DNA from: Corynebacterium testudinoris
GTDB taxonomy: Bacteria > Actinomycetota > Actinomycetes > Mycobacteriales > Mycobacteriaceae
Length of the DNA: 64,000 nt
Direction: 5' to 3'
NCBI RefSeq assembly: GCF_001021045.1
Contig: NZ_CP011545.1
Coordinates: forward strand, 1,302,001 to 1,366,000
A program made the position numbers and the translations under genes. The notes under the pieces were generated by a model, which was not told where the DNA came from, ran no database searches, and worked only from the letters and a program-made list of their open reading frames with translations. This document shows positions 60,041 through 64,000 of this stretch, piece by piece (position 1 is the first letter of the stretch; the number at the start of each line of letters is the position of its first letter).

Positions 60041-60115
60041 GAGGTGTGAGGCAACTTTCCAGCGGACTGCCGAATCCCGCAATCACCTGGCAAGTTGTCG
60101 GCGTTAGCCAAATAG

Positions 60116-60151
60116 ACCGCACCTCCCGATTTAAGGATCGGGAGGTGCGGT
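60116..60151 (-). terminator. Intrinsic terminator of fhs
   Basis: Perfect 15-bp arms (ACCGCACCTCCCGAT at 60116-60130 and the complement at 60137-60151) with a 6-base loop lie 50 bases after the fhs stop. On the minus strand the stem is followed by CTATTTGG. Confidence 0.75.
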
Positions 60152-60201
60152 AGACATCAACTGCACTGGAGACCGGCGTCGTATATGAAGGTGGATGACT
60201 C

Positions 60202-61860
60202 TTAGAACAGGCCGGAGATCTTTCCATCTGCCGTGATGTCGATGTTGTCGGCTGCAGGCTTCTTCGGCAGGCCCGGCATCGTCATCACGTCTCCGGTGAG
60301 GACGACAACGAATCCGGCTCCGGTTCGCGGCAGGAGCTCTCGGATGTGAAGGGTGTGCCCTGCCGGAGCACCAAGTTCCCTCGGGTTGTCGCTGAATGAG
60401 TACTGCGTCTTGGAGATACAGACCGGGAGCTTGTCCCACCCGTTTGCCTTGATCATGGCGAGGTCTTTGCGAGCACGCGGGGAATACTCCACCTCCCCTG
60501 CGCGGTAGATCCGCTTGGCGATGGTCTCGATCGACTTCTCAATGCCCAACTGCGGGTCATACAGGGGCGTTGACCCCGATCGAAGGTTGTCCACAACGGC
60601 GCGGGCCAGGTCCTCAGCACCAGCTCCACCTTCCGCCCAGACATTGACCTCGGCCAAGGGCACCTGGAAACCTTTAGCCCACTCACGCATGAACTCTCGC
60701 TCAGCGACGGTGTCCGACGTGAATAGGTTGAGTGCCACCACTGGCGTGACGCCGAATTGCTGGGTGTTGGAGACGTGGCGGGCCAGGTTGGAGACACCCT
60801 CCTTGAGGGCCTCGAGGTTTTCTTCTTTGAGTTCATCGAGCGGGACGCCAGCGTTGTATTTGAGCGAGCGGATCGTCGCGACGATGACGGCGCCGTTGAC
60901 ATCGAGGTTGCCGTAGCGGGCTTTGATGTCGAAGAACTTCTCTGCCCCTAGGTCGGAGCCGAATCCTGCCTCGGTGAGAACGATGTCGGCGTGCTGTAGT
61001 GCCACGCGGGTGGCGATGAGGGAGTTGCATCCGTGGGCAATGTTGGCGAAGGGACCGCCGTGGATGTAGGCGGGGGTGCCGCCGAGCGTCTGGACGAGGT
61101 TGGGGTTGAGGGCGTCTATCATTAGGGCGCTCAACGCACCTTCAGCACCTAGTTGGCCGGCGGTGACTGGCTGGTTGTCGTAGGTAAAGCCGATCGTGAT
61201 GTCGCGAACTCGCTGTTTGAAGTCTTCTAAGTCCGTTGCCATGCAGAGCACGGCCATGATCTCGGATGCGGCGGTGATGGTGAAGCCTGTTTCTCGGGGA
61301 ATGCCGTGAGCCGGGCCGCCCAGGCCGGTGTTGACGTTGCGTAGGGCGCGGTCGTTGACGTCGAGACAGCGCTGCCAGGACACGCGGCGGGGATCGATGT
61401 TGAGGTCGTTGCCCTGGTGGATGTGGTTGTCGATGAGTGCGGCGAGGGTGTTGTTCGCGGCGGCGATGGCGTGAAAGTCGCCGGTGAAGTGGAGGTTGAT
61501 GTCCTCCATGGGAACGATCTGGGAATATCCACCACCAGCAGCGCCGCCTTTGATTCCCATGACCGGTCCCTGGGAGGGTTCACGGAGCGCGGCGGCGGCC
61601 TTGTGCCCCAGGCGGGTCATGGCGTCGGACAGGCCAATGAGAACGGTGGATTTGCCTTCGCCTGCGGGTGTTGGGGAGATCCCGGTGACTAGGATGAGTT
61701 TGCCGTTGGCGGGTGAGTCAACGAGTTGGGTGATGTCTACCTTGGCTTTGGTGTTGCCAAATAGGGTCAGAGCTGCAGGATCGATACCCGCCCTGTCCGC
61801 TATATCGGTAATGGGTTCAAGCGTGTGAGCTTGTGCAATATCGACGTCAGATAAGACCAT
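60202..61860 (-). CDS. fhs: Formate--tetrahydrofolate ligase
   Basis: The 552-residue enzyme makes 10-formyltetrahydrofolate from formate, ATP and THF. The P-loop TPAGEGKST, the fold-typical LREPSQGPVMGIKGGAAGGGY (shortened here) and TGDFHA segments are present. ATG 61860 is chosen because family proteins start with a SDxDIAQ-like sequence. A perfect hairpin ends at the base before it. The gene can assimilate formate made by pyruvate formate-lyase. Confidence 0.95.
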   Translation of the reverse strand: MVLSDVDIAQAHTLEPITDIADRAGIDPAALTLFGNTKAKVDITQLVDSPANGKLILVTGISPTPAGEGKSTVLIGLSDAMTRLGHKAAAALREPSQGPVMGIKGGAAGGGYSQIVPMEDINLHFTGDFHAIAAANNTLAALIDNHIHQGNDLNIDPRRVSWQRCLDVNDRALRNVNTGLGGPAHGIPRETGFTITAASEIMAVLCMATDLEDFKQRVRDITIGFTYDNQPVTAGQLGAEGALSALMIDALNPNLVQTLGGTPAYIHGGPFANIAHGCNSLIATRVALQHADIVLTEAGFGSDLGAEKFFDIKARYGNLDVNGAVIVATIRSLKYNAGVPLDELKEENLEALKEGVSNLARHVSNTQQFGVTPVVALNLFTSDTVAEREFMREWAKGFQVPLAEVNVWAEGGAGAEDLARAVVDNLRSGSTPLYDPQLGIEKSIETIAKRIYRAGEVEYSPRARKDLAMIKANGWDKLPVCISKTQYSFSDNPRELGAPAGHTLHIRELLPRTGAGFVVVLTGDVMTMPGLPKKPAADNIDITADGKISGLF

Positions 61861-61886
61861 GCCCACCAGCCTAGTGGCTGGTGGGC
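61861..61886 (-). promoter_or_regulatory. Hairpin touching the fhs start codon
   Basis: Perfect 11-bp arms GCCCACCAGCC (61861-61871) and GGCTGGTGGGC (61876-61886) with a 4-base loop lie right before ATG 61860. There is no following T-run. The only ribosome-binding-like bases (GGTGGG) lie in the stem, so the structure may control fhs translation or act as a processing site between dcu and fhs. Confidence 0.55.
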
Positions 61887-61920
61887 AGTCAGTTCCTCAG
61901 ATCACAGTTCGAATGTGGTT

Positions 61921-63231
61921 TTAGAGGATGATCGCTCCGAGGATGTAGCCCAGGATGACGGAGATCGTGATGCACACGACGCCAGGGAGCAGGAACGGGT
62001 GGTTGAAGACGTACTTGCCGATGCGGGTGGAGCCGGTATCGTCCATCTCGACGGCGGCCAGCAAGGTCGGGTAAGTCGGCAAGACGAAGAGTGCGGACAC
62101 GGCCGGGAACGCCGCGATGGCAGTGAGCGGGCTGACGCCGATGGCCAGGGCGGCCGGCATGAGGGCCTTGGCGGTGGCGGCCTGCGAGTACAGCAGTGCG
62201 GCGGCGAAGAAGAGGACCACGGCCAGCAGCCAGGGGCTCGTTTGTAGGATGTCGCCTGCCAGAACCTGGATGTTCTCGATGTAGTGGTTGATGATCGTGG
62301 TGCCCAACCAGGCAACACCGAGGACACAGACCGCGGCAGACATGCCGGAGCGGAAGACCTGGGTCTTGATGATCTCATCGGCCGGGATCTTGGTAATGAG
62401 GACGATGATGGTGGCAGCGGCCAGCATGATGCACATGATGGCTTCGTTGCGCGGCAGTGACGGATCGGTGATGAGGCCGACCTGCTCGGAGATGGCAGTG
62501 GCGTAGAGCATGACACCGACGATGGCCACAAGGAAGACCCAGACGGAGGCCTTGGCGCCCTTGGGCGGGGTCCAGGCAGCCTGCCCGATGGGCTTGCGGA
62601 CGAGGTCCTTGGCTAGACGGTCTTGGTAGACGGGGTCGTCGTCAAGATCGCGACCGAGGTGGTTGGCGAGGAAGGCTGTCGGGAAGATCGCCAGGAAGGT
62701 GGCGGGGATCATGATGCCCAACAGTTGGAGGTAGCTCACGCCCAGTGGCTCCAAGATGGAGGCCATGAAGACCACGGCAGCGGAGATGGGCGACGCGACG
62801 ATCGCCATCTGGGAGGCGATGACGGCGACGGACAACGGGCGGGAGGGGCGGACGTTGCCTTCTTTGGCGACCTCAACGATAACGGGGAGCGTCGAGAAGG
62901 CGGTGTGGCCGGTTCCGGCGAACACGGTCATGGCCCAGGTGACGACCGGGGCCCATAGGGTGATTTGTTTGGGATTGCGGCGAAGGAACTTCTCGGCCAG
63001 GTGGACGAGGTAATCCATGCCGCCGGCGCGCTGCATAGCGGCGATGGCGGCGATAACACACATGATGATGCCGATGACATCGAAGGGAATATCCTCTGCG
63101 GTGACGGTGACGCCGGTGGCGGCGAGCAAGAGGACACCCAGGCCACCGGCGAAGCCGATGGCGATCGAACCCAGGCGGGCACCGAGGACGATGGCGCCGA
63201 GGACGATGAGGATTTGGAGGACCAACAACAT
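61921..63231 (-). CDS. dcuA: DcuA/DcuB-type anaerobic C4-dicarboxylate transporter
   Basis: This 436-residue carrier of about 11-12 transmembrane helices exchanges fumarate, malate, aspartate and succinate during anaerobic growth. FAGTGHTAFSTLPVIVE and ASPISAAVVFMA are typical Dcu motifs. ATG 63231 (MLLVLQILIVLGAIVLGARLG) matches the family start. It lies downstream of aspA on the same strand, with a terminator hairpin between them, so it may have its own promoter or be partly attenuated. Confidence 0.92.
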   Translation of the reverse strand: MLLVLQILIVLGAIVLGARLGSIAIGFAGGLGVLLLAATGVTVTAEDIPFDVIGIIMCVIAAIAAMQRAGGMDYLVHLAEKFLRRNPKQITLWAPVVTWAMTVFAGTGHTAFSTLPVIVEVAKEGNVRPSRPLSVAVIASQMAIVASPISAAVVFMASILEPLGVSYLQLLGIMIPATFLAIFPTAFLANHLGRDLDDDPVYQDRLAKDLVRKPIGQAAWTPPKGAKASVWVFLVAIVGVMLYATAISEQVGLITDPSLPRNEAIMCIMLAAATIIVLITKIPADEIIKTQVFRSGMSAAVCVLGVAWLGTTIINHYIENIQVLAGDILQTSPWLLAVVLFFAAALLYSQAATAKALMPAALAIGVSPLTAIAAFPAVSALFVLPTYPTLLAAVEMDDTGSTRIGKYVFNHPFLLPGVVCITISVILGYILGAIIL

Positions 63232-63290
63232 GTGGGCCAATCCTTCCTTTATTGAGTTGGGCAACTCCTTCAAGTATCCGGCCGGGCGCA

Positions 63291-63339
63291 TAGAAATGTC
63301 CACTTGTGTGGGTAATAACACAAGTGGACAGGGTTTCTA
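63291..63339 (-). terminator. Terminator hairpin after aspA
   Basis: Perfect 13-bp arms TGTCCACTTGTGT / ACACAAGTGGACA with an 8-base loop, further framed by TAGAAA and TTTCTA, lie about 30 bases after the aspA stop. On the minus strand the stem is followed by TTTCTATG. It reduces read-through from aspA to the dicarboxylate carrier. Confidence 0.7.
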
Positions 63340-63370
63340 TCCGGATTCTATTCCCGTATCGTTGGGAATT

Positions 63371-64000
63371 TTATGAATCGAGGTACAACGTACCGCGGAA
63401 TTGGGGGTGCATGAGGTTCTCTACGCTGAGGACCTTGTTCAGTTCCTCTTCCTCCATCAAGCCGCGCTCCAAGATGATGTCCTTGACGGAACGCCCGGTG
63501 ATCGTGGCTTCCTTCGCCACCATGTCACCGTTGTGGTGGCCGATGATGGGGTTGAGGTAGGTCACGATGCCGATGGAATTTTCCACGTACATGCGGCACA
63601 CCTCCGGGTTAGCGGTGATGCCCACGACGCACTTCTCGCGCAGTCCGCGGGCAGCGTTGCCGAGGATGCGGATGGACTGGAACAGGGCCTCGCCCAGAAC
63701 CGGCTCCATGACGTTGAGCTGCAGCTGACCGGCCTCAGCAGCCATCGTCACCACAAGATCATTGCCAAAGACCTTGAAGCAGACCTGGTTGACCACCTCG
63801 GGGATGACGGGGTTGACCTTGCCCGGCATGATGGACGAGCCAGCTTGGCGCGGGGGCAGGTTGATCTCATTGAGGCCGGCGCGCGGGCCGGAGGACAGCA
63901 GGCGGAGATCGTTGCAGATCTTCGACAGCTTCATGGCGGCGCGCTTGACGGCCGAGTGGGCGAGGACGTAGGCGCCGGTGTCGCTGGTCGCCTCGATGAG
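63371..64000 (-). CDS. aspA: Aspartate ammonia-lyase, C-terminal part (runs off window)
   Basis: The visible 209 residues are the C-terminal part of aspartase, which deaminates aspartate to fumarate. The superfamily signature [15 protein letters not shown] and [19 protein letters not shown] are present, and the frame stays open to the window edge ([11 protein letters not shown]). The [10 protein letters not shown] context favours aspartase over fumarase. With the adjacent Dcu carrier it forms an aspartate-to-fumarate pathway for anaerobic respiration or fermentation. Confidence 0.92.
   Translation of the reverse strand, partial: LIEATSDTGAYVLAHSAVKRAAMKLSKICNDLRLLSSGPRAGLNEINLPPRQAGSSIMPGKVNPVIPEVVNQVCFKVFGNDLVVTMAAEAGQLQLNVMEPVLGEALFQSIRILGNAARGLREKCVVGITANPEVCRMYVENSIGIVTYLNPIIGHHNGDMVAKEATITGRSVKDIILERGLMEEEELNKVLSVENLMHPQFRGTLYLDS

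Overview
The window is GC-rich chromosomal DNA from an actinobacterium, almost certainly a Corynebacterium or close relative. Markers for this are OdhI/GarA with the two-threonine phosphosite, RbpA, paired MerR regulators flanking a bifunctional-nuclease gene, SecA2, the Pup ligase/depupylase/ARC cluster without 20S proteasome genes, and several leaderless genes with TANNNT -10 boxes. The gene order resembles, from memory, the mid-chromosome of C. glutamicum (odhI to arc). A sequence matching the actinobacterial dif consensus at 33233-33260 suggests the window spans the replication terminus.

Layout. 1-2000: tRNA-Pro(GGG), a YchJ-like protein and an alpha/beta hydrolase-OsmC fusion. 2000-6950: secA2, odhI, two MerR regulators and a bifunctional-nuclease gene, all on plus. 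6950-14500: a minus-strand block of a VWA-like membrane protein, a putative 3-methyladenine glycosylase, two tandem CNNM/CBS proteins, a DEAD-box helicase and gnd. 14600-18400: a thioesterase, corA, a methyltransferase and a saccharopine-dehydrogenase-like reductase. 18390-21440: thiM-thiE-thiD/tenA behind a probable TPP riboswitch. 21480-24850: an anaerobic pyruvate formate-lyase operon in which the glycyl-radical domain is a separate gene. 24940-33150: ndh, a ufaA-like gene, a large FAD/Fe-S (D-lactate dehydrogenase-like) oxidoreductase divergent from a BASS-family transporter, and small enzymes. 33180-34620: dif, a serine hydrolase and a 17-bp inverted repeat. 34620-44240: YceI, RbpA, Ppm, Lnt, FxsA, lipase, a CobG-like remnant, SDR, DOPA-dioxygenase-like, PepQ and an unsecreted trypsin-like protein. 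44240-57150: helY-tatC-tatA-pafC-pafB-pafA-pup-dop-arc-trmI-M18 peptidase, read right to left. 57180-60115: a RecB-like nuclease, a small membrane protein and an HNH/DUF222 protein. 60200-64000: fhs, a Dcu-type C4-dicarboxylate carrier and the 3' end of aspA.

How the genes fit together. PflB plus the glycyl-radical subunit plus PflA would make formate and acetyl-CoA anaerobically. Fhs can load formate on tetrahydrofolate. AspA plus Dcu would make fumarate from aspartate and exchange it for succinate. A GntR/LldR-like operator lies in the -35/-10 spacer of the pfl promoter, and a near-identical copy lies in the same place before the lactate-dehydrogenase-like gene, which suggests common control of pyruvate/lactate metabolism. 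The most notable observation is the split pyruvate formate-lyase: the 697-residue PflB keeps the catalytic Cys-Cys pair but ends before the glycyl-radical loop, and an 83-residue protein carrying that loop is translated from its own ribosome binding site 13 bases downstream.
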